7,057 bases of DNA from an archaeon UBA583 (GCA_002506365.1 DAXK01000029.1:1-7057); one strand, 5' to 3'. Shown: positions 1-5,421, counted from the stretch's first letter. Notes: generated from the letters alone by a model not told the origin. Numbers and translations are program-made.

Positions 1-63
1 ATAACAAAAAAATAATGAATAATTATACAATGTGTAATGATTTCAGACACAGATAATCCAATG

Positions 64-93
64 GTTTATAGTGTCATTTTTTTGAAATCGGAG
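64..93 (+). promoter_or_regulatory. possible helicase promoter/leader with TATA-like box and GGAG
   Basis: A TTTATA sequence at 65-70 is a candidate TATA box, and GGAG at 90-93 is a candidate Shine-Dalgarno, 12 bases before the ATG at 106. A second TATA-like stretch (AATTATACAA) lies at 21-30. Unlike the other genes in the window, there is no TATA box at the leaderless distance from either candidate ATG. The helicase therefore may carry a 5' leader. The assignment is tentative. Confidence 0.3.
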
Positions 94-105
94 ATTTATA
101 AAAAA

Positions 106-1902
106 ATGAAAACAGAAACTAGATTTGACAGCTTCAATTTCGATAAAGAAATTATTGAAGCATTAGAGAAGAAAGGCTTTGAATTTTGTTCAGAAATTCA
201 AGAAAAATCAATTCCAACTATTATGCAAACTAATAAGGATATTTTAGGTTTAGCACAAACTGGAACTGGTAAGACAGCTGCGTTTGGATTACCTTTAATT
301 CAAAAGATTCAAACAGGAAATAGAGTTCCTAAAGCAATTGTTTTAGCTCCTACTAGAGAGTTAGCTATTCAAGTTTGTGATGAGATGCAATCTTATACTG
401 GGAAGAAGAGATTAAAGTTAATGCCTGTTTATGGTGGAACTCCTATTACTAATCATATTAAGGATTTAAAGGCTGGTTGTGATATTGTTGTTGGAACTCC
501 TGGAAGAGTTATGGATTTAATTAAGAGAGGAGCTTTAAAATTAGCTGAAATTGATTATTTTGTTTTAGATGAAGCTGATGAAATGCTTAATATGGGTTTT
601 ATTGATGATATTGAAACTATTTTAGCGTCTGCTAATGATTATAAGAGAGTATTTTTATATTCAGCTACTATGCCTGAAGGGATTAAGAAGATTACTAAAA
701 AGTATATGGGTGAGCATGAAACTATTGAGATTGCTAAAAAGAAGTTTAATTCAGAATTAATTAAGCAAGTTTATTATAAGTTAAGATATTCTGAGAAGTT
801 TGATGCTTTAGCTAAGATTATTGATGTCGAAGACTTTTTTTATGGTATTGTATTTTGTAAGACTAGAAATGATGTAGATGAAGTTGCTCAATTTTTAAGA
901 AAGATGAAGTATGAGGCTGATGCTATTCATGGTGATATTGCTCAAAATAAGAGAGAGAAGATTTTACAAAAGTTTAGAGATCAAAAGTTACATATTTTAG
1001 TTGCTACTGATGTTGCGGCTAGAGGTATTGATGTTTCAAATTTATCTCATGTTGTGAATTTTTCTATTCCTCAAGAGTTAGAGACTTATGTTCATAGAAT
1101 TGGTAGAACTGGAAGAGCTGGAAATTCTGGAACTGCGATTACTTTTATTGGTCCTAAGGAAGAGTGGGTTGTTAGAAAGCTTGAGAGAATTACTAATAAT
1201 TCAACTATTGAGAGAGGAACTTTACCTACAGTTGCTGATTTAGCTCAAAGTAATTCTAATAGAATTGAGAAGGAAGTTGAGGCTATTATGTCTACTGGGG
1301 CTCATAAGAAGTTCCAAGAGATGACTACTTCATTAATTGCAAAGTATGGTCCTGAGGGAGCTGTTTCTGCTTTATTACATAAGATGTTACATAAGGAAGA
1401 AGTTAAGAATCCTGCTCATGAGAGAATGGAGAGAGGAAACTTTGGTGGAGGTCGTGATGATAGAGGTTCTAGAGGAGGAAGAGATTCCAGAGATAGAGAT
1501 TCTAGAGGTAGAAATGATAGATTTGGTGGTCGTGATGATAGAGGTTCTAGAGGAGGAAGAGATTCCAGAGATAGATTTTCTAGAGATGGTGATAGAAGAG
1601 ATTCTAGAGATAGATTTGGTGGTCGTGATGATAGACGTTCAAGAGATGGTGGTGGGAAACCTCAATTATCTGGAGATGATATGAGATTATTTATTGCTAA
1701 GGGAACTCATGATGGTTATAAGAATAGAGAAGTTGTTTCTTATATTGAAGAAAAGGCTGGTAAGATTAGATCTAAGGATGTTAAGGCTTGCGGCGCTTTT
1801 TCTTTTGTTACTGTTTCAAAATCTGAAGGTGAGAAGATTTTAAAGGCTTTTAAGAATGAAAAGTCTTCAAATGGTAGAGCTGTTATTGAACAAGCTCAAT
1901 AG
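106..1902 (+). CDS. deaD: DEAD-box ATP-dependent RNA helicase, DeaD/CsdA type, with RGG-like linker and DbpA-like RNA-binding domain
   Basis: This protein should unwind RNA duplexes using ATP, probably in ribosome assembly, mRNA turnover or cold adaptation (family knowledge). Numbering from the 106 start (598 aa), the visible motifs are Q-motif glutamine about 32, motif I AQTGTGKT 50-57, PTRELA 82-87, TPGR 131-134, DEAD 155-158, SAT 186-188 and HRIGRTGR 330-337. All core motifs are intact. Residues about 443-517 form an Arg/Gly/Asp/Ser-rich low-complexity linker, and about 525-597 resemble the DbpA RNA-binding domain (RLFIAKGTHDG ... FSFVTV). An in-frame ATG at 37 would add 23 residues. I prefer 106 because family similarity begins there, the upstream codons (GAC, GTC, TCG) are unlike the rest of the gene, and a GGAG lies at 90-93. 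The gene is monocistronic and convergent with the next one. Function is secure; the exact start is less so. Confidence 0.95.
   Translation: MKTETRFDSFNFDKEIIEALEKKGFEFCSEIQEKSIPTIMQTNKDILGLAQTGTGKTAAFGLPLIQKIQTGNRVPKAIVLAPTRELAIQVCDEMQSYTGKKRLKLMPVYGGTPITNHIKDLKAGCDIVVGTPGRVMDLIKRGALKLAEIDYFVLDEADEMLNMGFIDDIETILASANDYKRVFLYSATMPEGIKKITKKYMGEHETIEIAKKKFNSELIKQVYYKLRYSEKFDALAKIIDVEDFFYGIVFCKTRNDVDEVAQFLRKMKYEADAIHGDIAQNKREKILQKFRDQKLHILVATDVAARGIDVSNLSHVVNFSIPQELETYVHRIGRTGRAGNSGTAITFIGPKEEWVVRKLERITNNSTIERGTLPTVADLAQSNSNRIEKEVEAIMSTGAHKKFQEMTTSLIAKYGPEGAVSALLHKMLHKEEVKNPAHERMERGNFGGGRDDRGSRGGRDSRDRDSRGRNDRFGGRDDRGSRGGRDSRDRFSRDGDRRDSRDRFGGRDDRRSRDGGGKPQLSGDDMRLFIAKGTHDGYKNREVVSYIEEKAGKIRSKDVKACGAFSFVTVSKSEGEKILKAFKNEKSSNGRAVIEQAQ
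1450..1635 (+). repeat. in-frame DNA repeats encoding the RDDRG/RDSRDR helicase linker
   Basis: A 48-base stretch at 1450-1497 recurs exactly at 1528-1575, a period of 78 bases or 26 codons. A third partial copy (GGTCGTGATGATAGA) lies at 1621-1635, where 27 bases at 1609-1635 match 1516-1542. The periods are multiples of three, so the repeats stay in frame and encode GRDDRGSRGGRDSRDR-type units. Identity at the DNA level, including synonymous positions, points to recent tandem expansion rather than selection on protein composition alone. Confidence 0.85.
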
Positions 1903-1955
1903 TTTTTTTGTTGAGCACCGAAAGGTGTGAAATAAAAAAATATTATTTTTTATTT
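1903..1955. terminator. helicase terminator region: T-run, GNRA hairpin and AT-only inverted repeat
   Basis: Seven T residues (1903-1909) follow the TAG stop directly, which fits T-run termination in archaea. Next comes a CACC-GAAA-GGTG hairpin (1916-1927), a 4-bp stem closed by a GNRA tetraloop. A perfect 10-bp inverted repeat of A/T only follows (1930-1939 with 1946-1955, six-base loop). Because the genes on either side converge, the symmetric AT repeat could serve both strands. Function is inferred; the repeats are read directly. Confidence 0.5.
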
Positions 1956-2162
1956 ATTCTAATTATTTCTAATTTATATGTTCGAGTTGTAGATTTAGTA
2001 TGTTTTTATTTTCTGATTACGACAAACGAAGTGCGGAAGTAATGTGAGAATAAAAATTCTATATTTGATTTTTACGGAAATCGAGTAAAAATATTAATTT
2101 ATTTTATTTATTTAAAATTTATGAAGTGTAACGGAATAATTTTGAAATAAATGGAATTCTAT
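1956..2162. other. convergent intergenic region with small inverted repeats, no convincing gene
   Basis: This lies between the helicase and the convergent membrane-protein gene. It holds a 5-bp hairpin at 2047-2060 (AGAAT/ATTCT, four-base loop) and an 8-bp inverted repeat at 2068-2075/2085-2092 (ATTTTTAC/GTAAAAAT). A competing shorter pairing (GATTT 2067-2071 with AAATC 2078-2082) overlaps the latter. A TATA-like TTTATAT at 1973-1979 precedes a 15-codon ATG reading frame at 2000-2047. I found no tRNA cloverleaf or box C/D signature. A small RNA is possible but unsupported. Confidence 0.35.
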
Positions 2163-2798
2163 TTATTTTAGTTTCTTTAACCTATGCTTATTATAATTTT
2201 GTGAATATTCATTCAAATAACCATAATTATTAACTTTTGAATAATTTAATATATGATAACATTTATTTTCAATTGAAAAATCTTTACTAAAATTATAATA
2301 ATCACAATTAGATAAACAAACTTGTAACCATAACGAATTTACATTAATAGTTTCATTATTACAATCATTTTTAATTACATTCATGTATTTTATATAATCA
2401 TTTGACTTTTTTATTTCTTTTTTTATATCTTCTTTATCTTGAACTATATTATTGAGATATGTTGTTGGAACTAATAAACACATAAAAATTAAAAAAATAA
2501 TTAAAATTAAATTATTACTTTTTTCAATGTGTGGTTTCCCATATAATTTTCTTAAATATTTAGAAAAAAAATAATTTGAAATAACTAAAATCAATAAAAA
2601 ACCCCCCGATAAACAACTTAAAAGAAAAAATATTCCTAGTGGAATAAATATAAATTGAAAATCATAATTATTAAAATAATATTTCCCAAGTTGTATTGTC
2701 ATTATTACTGATAAACCTATTACAATTTGAAAATATTTTTTAGTATAAGTATATGTTTTAAAAAGTTTTATAAAATTTTGAAAAGTATATTCCCTCAT
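2163..2798 (-). CDS. hypothetical membrane protein with three predicted helices and four cysteines
   Basis: I do not recognise a family. The 211-residue product has a short polar N-terminus and three hydrophobic segments at about 22-42, 50-77 and 96-118. A polar, Asn/Tyr/Lys-rich C-terminal part of about 90 residues follows. That part contains Cys146, Cys161, Cys165 and Cys180 and an N-E-T sequon at 148-150. With three helices and basic residues (YFFSKYLRKLYGK) between helices 2 and 3, the tail could lie outside the membrane, where the cysteines could form disulfides; this is inference. A TATA-like box sits about 26 bases upstream of the ATG, supporting the start. The gene is convergent with the helicase, and its stop falls close to AT-rich sequence. 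Confidence 0.75.
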   Translation of the reverse strand: MREYTFQNFIKLFKTYTYTKKYFQIVIGLSVIMTIQLGKYYFNNYDFQFIFIPLGIFFLLSCLSGGFLLILVISNYFFSKYLRKLYGKPHIEKSNNLILIIFLIFMCLLVPTTYLNNIVQDKEDIKKEIKKSNDYIKYMNVIKNDCNNETINVNSLWLQVCLSNCDYYNFSKDFSIENKCYHILNYSKVNNYGYLNEYSQNYNKHRLKKLK

Positions 2799-2818
2799 AA
2801 TTAACTCTAAATAATATT

Positions 2819-2830
2819 AATTTTTAAAAT
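2819..2830 (-). promoter_or_regulatory. TATA-like promoter of the membrane-protein gene
   Basis: On the minus strand this reads ATTTTAAAAATT, centred about 26 bases upstream of the ATG at 2798. This is the same spacing as at the other minus-strand genes and fits a leaderless transcript. The sequence is a weaker TATA match than the others. Confidence 0.4.
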
Positions 2831-2875
2831 TATGTATTAATTTTCCCAATTTAATTTGATTCGAATAAAAAGTAC

Positions 2876-2945
2876 TTCGAGAGCAGGCAAACACTACATT
2901 CTTATCAATTCTAATAATTTTCTTATTCTTTTTGAGTGTGTTGCT
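2876..2945. repeat. three-block element A, downstream of the ParE-like toxin
   Basis: Three blocks are shared in order with the element at 3446-3506: TTCGAGAGCAGG (2876-2887), TAATAATTTTCTTATT (2912-2927, exact) and TTTTTGAGTGTGTTGCT (2929-2945, 14 of 17). The middle block folds as AATAA-TTTTC-TTATT. The ends of A also pair: GCAAACACT (2887-2895) with AGTGTGTTGC (2935-2944), nine base pairs with a single bulged G. On the minus strand a T5 run follows at 2867-2871, so a toxin-operon terminator is one reading. It abuts the toxin stop codon. Confidence 0.5.
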
Positions 2946-3217
2946 TAATCAAAATCCATACTTGAATGAATTATTCTTACAACAAATATTTTATTATCTT
3001 CAAATAAGTAAAATATTCTATAATTTCCACATTGAGTTTCTTTAGAATTAAATACCGAATCTTTTCCAACTTGTGGATAATCATATAAATTTTTTATAGA
3101 ATTAATTATTTGGTTTAGAAGTATTTTTGTGTATGTTTTAGATAATTTGTTATAATAAGATTTTATTTCTAAAAGGTCAATTCTTGCTTCTTGAGATAAA
3201 ATATATTTTTCACCCAT
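2945..3217 (-). CDS. ParE/RelE-superfamily toxin
   Basis: The 90-residue protein has the ParE layout: N-terminal Y-I-L-S-x-x-A-x-x-D-L (5-15), paired helices with YY and I-x-x-L (to about 45), P-x-V-G (48-51), then the strand-rich core G-N-Y-R-I-F-Y (64-70) and I-F-V-V-R-I-I-H (77-84). ParE toxins typically poison DNA gyrase and RelE relatives cleave mRNA on the ribosome; which applies here cannot be told from sequence. The usual H-x-x-R-D ending is H-S-S-M-D here, so the arginine is replaced. The gene starts six bases after the antitoxin stop codon, indicating co-transcription and probable translational coupling. Confidence 0.85.
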   Translation of the reverse strand: MGEKYILSQEARIDLLEIKSYYNKLSKTYTKILLNQIINSIKNLYDYPQVGKDSVFNSKETQCGNYRIFYLFEDNKIFVVRIIHSSMDFD

Positions 3218-3223
3218 TTAGAA

Positions 3224-3382
3224 TTATAAATCTAATTCTTTGATAACATCATCTAAATCGTGAGTTCTACCTTCTTTAATTGATTGAATTCCATCCTTTA
3301 CGGCTTTTTTTACGAATTCATCGTAGGCTTTGTCTGCTTGAAGTTGAGTTGGTTGGGTTGTTGTAGCTGTGTCGCTTGTCAT
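3224..3382 (-). CDS. small antitoxin paired with the ParE-like toxin
   Basis: This 52-codon frame precedes the toxin gene in the same direction, the usual antitoxin-first order. The product starts MTSDTATTTQ, a Thr-rich segment, followed by a predicted helix (about 16-37). It ends in I-K-E-G-R-T-H-D-L-D-D-V-I-K-E-L, a pattern familiar from the toxin-binding ends of ParD/RelB-like and related antitoxins. The IKEGRT segment resembles LKEGKT in the antitoxin at 3795-4004. A strong TATA box centred 26 bases upstream fixes the start. DNA binding and toxin neutralisation are inferred from family and position. No ribbon-helix-helix domain is obvious, so the N-terminus is short for a classical ParD. 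Confidence 0.8.
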   Translation of the reverse strand: MTSDTATTTQPTQLQADKAYDEFVKKAVKDGIQSIKEGRTHDLDDVIKELDL

Positions 3383-3399
3383 AGTTTATTTAATTATTA

Positions 3400-3416
3400 A
3401 AATATTATAAATATTT
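3400..3416 (-). promoter_or_regulatory. TATA box inside a 17-base palindrome, promoter/operator of TA operon 1
   Basis: The plus-strand sequence AAATATTATAAATATTT is a perfect inverted repeat (7-base arms, central ATA). Its centre (3408) is 26 bases from the A of the antitoxin ATG. The identical 17-mer at the same spacing precedes the second antitoxin gene (4022-4038). The TATA role follows from position. An operator role for antitoxin autoregulation is inferred from the symmetry and duplication. Confidence 0.65.
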
Positions 3417-3445
3417 GTTATTTTTTTATAATTTAATTATATTTG

Positions 3446-3506
3446 TTCGATGGGCAGGTTTTTAATAATTTTCTTATTAATTCAGGTTATTTTTGGAGGT
3501 GTTGCT
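3446..3506. repeat. three-block element B, downstream of the RelE-like toxin
   Basis: The blocks are TTCGATGGGCAGG (3446-3458), TAATAATTTTCTTATT (3463-3478) and TTTTTGGAGGTGTTGCT (3490-3506), in the same order and orientation as element A at 2876-2945 but with different spacing. Here the middle block forms a longer hairpin, TTAATAA-TTTTC-TTATTAA (3462-3480, 7 bp). It lies 26 bases past the toxin stop on the minus strand and upstream of the promoter of TA operon 1. It may be a terminator, a small RNA or a recombination scar. Confidence 0.5.
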
Positions 3507-3532
3507 GGTTGCAGTGACTGAAGGTGTGAATA

Positions 3533-3793
3533 TTAATTATATACTTTACTTCTTTTGTCAATTTTAATAATTAAAATTATTAGTTTATCTTCTTTAATTG
3601 TATAAACTACTCTGTAAATTCCAATTCTAATTCTCAAATTTTCTTTATCTGGTTCTAAATATTTAAAATTTCCTTTTGGTTTAGGATTTATTTTTAGATT
3701 AAATATGGATTTTAAAATCCTTTCTTGTAATTTTTTATCTTTTAGATTAGTTAGAAATTTGTCTGATTGTTTGGATAATTCAATATTATACAA
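3533..3793 (-). CDS. relE: RelE-family toxin, TTG start
   Basis: This is probably a ribosome-dependent mRNA interferase. The 86 residues follow the RelE fold: MYNIELSKQSDKFLTNL (strand and helix), a second helix to about 35, N-P-K-P at 36-39, and a K-Y-L stretch at 44-46. The core is L-R-I-R-I-G-I-Y-R-V-V-Y (53-64), ending K-I-D-K-R-S-K-V-Y (77-85). By eye Arg61, Arg81 and Tyr85 match the positions of E. coli RelE Arg61, Arg81 and Tyr87, so catalysis looks preserved. There is no ATG: the frame is closed by TGA at 3803-3805 and the family N-terminus begins at TTG (3791-3793). The start lies one base after the antitoxin TAA, implying translational coupling and weak initiation that would favour excess antitoxin. 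Confidence 0.88.
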   Translation of the reverse strand: MYNIELSKQSDKFLTNLKDKKLQERILKSIFNLKINPKPKGNFKYLEPDKENLRIRIGIYRVVYTIKEDKLIILIIKIDKRSKVYN

Positions 3794-3794
3794 T

Positions 3795-4004
3795 TTAATT
3801 TTTCATTAATTCCTCATAAACTGTCTCAAAGGATTTAGTTTTTCCTTCTTTTAACTCTTGGTTTGCTTTTAGAATATCTTTTTTGTCTTCTTGTGTTAAT
3901 TCTGATTCTTTTATGTATTCTGGGTCTGAACCATAATAATTATCAATTTCATCTCTTACAATATTTCTAATTTGGTTTTCGGTTAAGGTTTGTGTCTCTG
4001 TCAT
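3795..4004 (-). CDS. RelB-like antitoxin paired with the RelE toxin
   Basis: The 69-residue acidic protein precedes the RelE gene, with its TAA one base from the toxin TTG. Its N-terminal part (about 9-24, I-R-N-I-V-R-D-E-I-D) is a predicted helix. A Gly/Ser/Asp/Pro break at about 25-28 follows, then a charged helix rich in E/K. The end, L-K-E-G-K-T-K-S-F-E-T-V-Y-E-E-L, resembles the toxin-wrapping C-terminus of RelB-type antitoxins and the ends of other small antitoxins. Neutralising RelE and repressing its own promoter are inferred. The start is supported by a TATA-containing palindrome 26 bases upstream. Confidence 0.85.
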   Translation of the reverse strand: MTETQTLTENQIRNIVRDEIDNYYGSDPEYIKESELTQEDKKDILKANQELKEGKTKSFETVYEELMKN

Positions 4005-4021
4005 AGTTTATTTAATATTCC

Positions 4022-4038
4022 AAATATTATAAATATTT
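4022..4038 (-). promoter_or_regulatory. TATA box inside a 17-base palindrome, promoter/operator of TA operon 2
   Basis: This is the same 17-mer, AAATATTATAAATATTT, as at 3400-3416, again centred 26 bases from the ATG. The 14 bases from the start codon outward (ATAGTTTATTTAAT at 4003-4016 and 3381-3394) are also identical in the two promoters. Sharing of both core promoter and leaderless start region suggests duplication or co-regulation. Confidence 0.65.
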
Positions 4039-4080
4039 CTTTTAATTTATAGATAATTAAGTTAGATTTTTACATACTAT

Positions 4081-4698
4081 TTATTTACAAACTATTGAGT
4101 GTTTATTTTTAGCACAAACTTGTTTTTCAATTTCTGGAGTAACTGATTTATTTGTGTGACATTCTTCTATAAATGAGTCTCTGGAAATTTCAAATTTTTT
4201 ATTTTCTTGAAATACTTCTTCTGAATTTGCTAATGCTTGTTTACTTCCATTTGAATATAAATTTTCTAATGTTTGTTTAGTTGTTAATAATCCTTGGAAA
4301 TAATCTGAACTTTTGTATTGTAAAATGTTATGTTCAAGTTCTTTTATTCTATTTTGAGTTACTTTATATTCTTTAGTGCCTGATTTTAATTCTTCTAATT
4401 CGAATTCTTTGTAAGTTAGTTCTTGTGAAAATTCTTTTGTGTATTGATTTTCAAATCCTTCAATGAATTTTTCAATACCTTTTATTGATGTTTCAAAACT
4501 TAAAATGTATTCTGAAAATTCATTATTTTGTTTAGTTTTTTCTTTAATTGATTTCATAACATAAGTTAATTCGTCTGCTTTAGTTATGCAAGATTGGAAT
4601 TGTTGCGCAGTTAATTGTTGAGTTTTGGTTTCTGAACTATAAGCTGGAGTTATAGCTAAACTAGCTGATAATAAAATTGTTCCAAGTGTTTTTTTCAT
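4081..4698 (-). CDS. secreted coiled-coil protein with four cysteines (family with 6566-7045)
   Basis: The function is not recognised. The 205-residue precursor has a typical signal peptide: MKK, a hydrophobic core (about 4-17), and A-Y-S at 19-21 as a probable cleavage site. The mature protein opens with LTAQQFQSCI (29-38). It is then almost entirely helical and charged, with likely coiled coils at about 39-125 and 135-175, and ends in a Cys-rich tail. Cys37, Cys180, Cys195 and Cys204 are the only cysteines, so two disulfides outside the cytoplasm are plausible. The LTxxQxxxCI motif and the C-x14-C-x8-C tail match the product at 6566-7045 (C-x13-C-x7-C). A role in the cell envelope or in surface contacts is a guess. 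A TATA-like box about 25 bases upstream supports the start. Confidence 0.82.
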   Translation of the reverse strand: MKKTLGTILLSASLAITPAYSSETKTQQLTAQQFQSCITKADELTYVMKSIKEKTKQNNEFSEYILSFETSIKGIEKFIEGFENQYTKEFSQELTYKEFELEELKSGTKEYKVTQNRIKELEHNILQYKSSDYFQGLLTTKQTLENLYSNGSKQALANSEEVFQENKKFEISRDSFIEECHTNKSVTPEIEKQVCAKNKHSIVCK

Positions 4699-4715
4699 AA
4701 ATAGGGTAATAACTT

Positions 4716-4727
4716 ATTATATTTAAA
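4716..4727 (-). promoter_or_regulatory. TATA-like promoter of the secreted protein gene at 4081-4698
   Basis: The minus strand reads ATTTAAATATAA, centred 24 bases upstream of the ATG, with no Shine-Dalgarno between it and the start. This fits a leaderless transcript. Confidence 0.5.
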
Positions 4728-4751
4728 TCTTCTCTACTAAATTGGGACAAA

Positions 4752-4787
4752 TTTCAATTTTTATTAGTTGATATTTGAGAATTGAAA
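4752..4787. repeat. 8-bp inverted repeat in the 4699-4820 intergenic region
   Basis: TTTCAATT (4752-4759) is the reverse complement of AATTGAAA (4780-4787), with a 20-base loop. It lies between the end of the gene at 4821-5402 and the promoter of the gene at 4081-4698. It may take part in termination or be chance pairing in AT-rich DNA. Confidence 0.3.
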
Positions 4788-4810
4788 AGTGTGAATTAAA
4801 TAAAATAATT

Positions 4811-4830
4811 ACTTAATTGATTAATTAAGT
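4811..4830. terminator. perfect inverted repeat spanning a stop codon, possible terminator
   Basis: ACTTAATT and AATTAAGT (4811-4818, 4823-4830) pair perfectly around GATT. The repeat contains the TAA stop (4821-4823) of the minus-strand gene at 4821-5402. A stem overlapping the stop codon at the 3' end is consistent with transcript-end formation or 3' protection. The A/T content makes the stem weak. Confidence 0.4.
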
Positions 4831-5402
4831 CTAATTATTTTATTTTCTGTTTTTTGAGAATTAATTAAACTTAATTGTTCTAAAAAGGCAATAGAAGCGT
4901 TTACCATATTGTGAGCCATAATATCTTTATTTTCATTTCCTAATTTAATAAATTGGTTTGAATCCATAACTCCATAAAATCTAGGAGTTGCAATCATTGG
5001 TAGTCTACCTTGCTCGTTAAATCCGCCAGCAATTGTTAATTCACCTGAATATAATAAGGAGTCGACTCCGTGTTCTAATTTGTTTAATGTTTGGTAAGAT
5101 GTTAATTGAAACCTGTCTGGACTTAAATTTTGAATATATACTACTGATTCTTCATCTTCTATTCCTGTAATTTTATCTTCTAAGGAAATTACTTGATTAG
5201 GATTTTCTAATAATTTAGATAATTTATTATGGTATTGTGAATCAGTTAGGTGTGAATATTTTGAAATATCTTGACTAATTAAGTAAGAATTTAATAAAAT
5301 TGCATTTTCTGAAATATTTTTAAACATATTATTTTCAGTGGGGTAATATTTTAAGTTATCTTTTGCTAAGAAGTCTTTAAAGGATTGTGAGTGTTTGTTC
5401 AT
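4821..5402 (-). CDS. hypothetical soluble protein, 193 residues
   Basis: I do not recognise this protein. It lacks a signal peptide, transmembrane segments and cysteines, so it is probably cytoplasmic. The N-terminal third is helical and polar (S-F-K-D-F-L, about 7-12, to about 65). A central part, about 70-150, looks mixed alpha/beta with short hydrophobic strands (SVVYIQNL 86-93; SGELTIAGGF at about 119-128, then RLPMIATPRFYGVM). A helix of about 25 residues, A-H-N-M-V-N-A-S-I-A-F-L-E-Q-L, lies near the end. Even residue composition and a good promoter argue that it is a real gene. It is divergent from the small gene at 5541-5702, with which it could share regulation. Confidence 0.75.
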   Translation of the reverse strand: MNKHSQSFKDFLAKDNLKYYPTENNMFKNISENAILLNSYLISQDISKYSHLTDSQYHNKLSKLLENPNQVISLEDKITGIEDEESVVYIQNLSPDRFQLTSYQTLNKLEHGVDSLLYSGELTIAGGFNEQGRLPMIATPRFYGVMDSNQFIKLGNENKDIMAHNMVNASIAFLEQLSLINSQKTENKIIRLN

Positions 5403-5421
5403 AATTATAATAATATCTAAT

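Noticed and set aside
37..105. N-terminal extension of the helicase from the ATG at 37
   Set aside because: The 23 extra residues do not resemble helicase N-termini and use codons rare in the rest of the gene; the ATG at 106 begins where the family similarity starts. It remains possible but is less likely.
1337..1684. A 115-codon open frame on the plus strand inside the helicase gene
   Set aside because: It is a shadow frame created by the Gly/Arg/Asp-rich repeats in the helicase linker; its Glu/Ile/Leu-only composition is that of a shifted repeat, and the helicase frame is certain.
2876..2946. Integron attC site flanking the toxin-antitoxin cassette
   Set aside because: The large imperfect stem with one bulged base and the cassette-like context prompted the comparison, but the ends do not fit the RYYYAAC/GTTRRRY boxes and no integrase is present.
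3446..3458. tRNA T-loop-like GTTCGAT
   Set aside because: No cloverleaf stems or acceptor end can be built around it.
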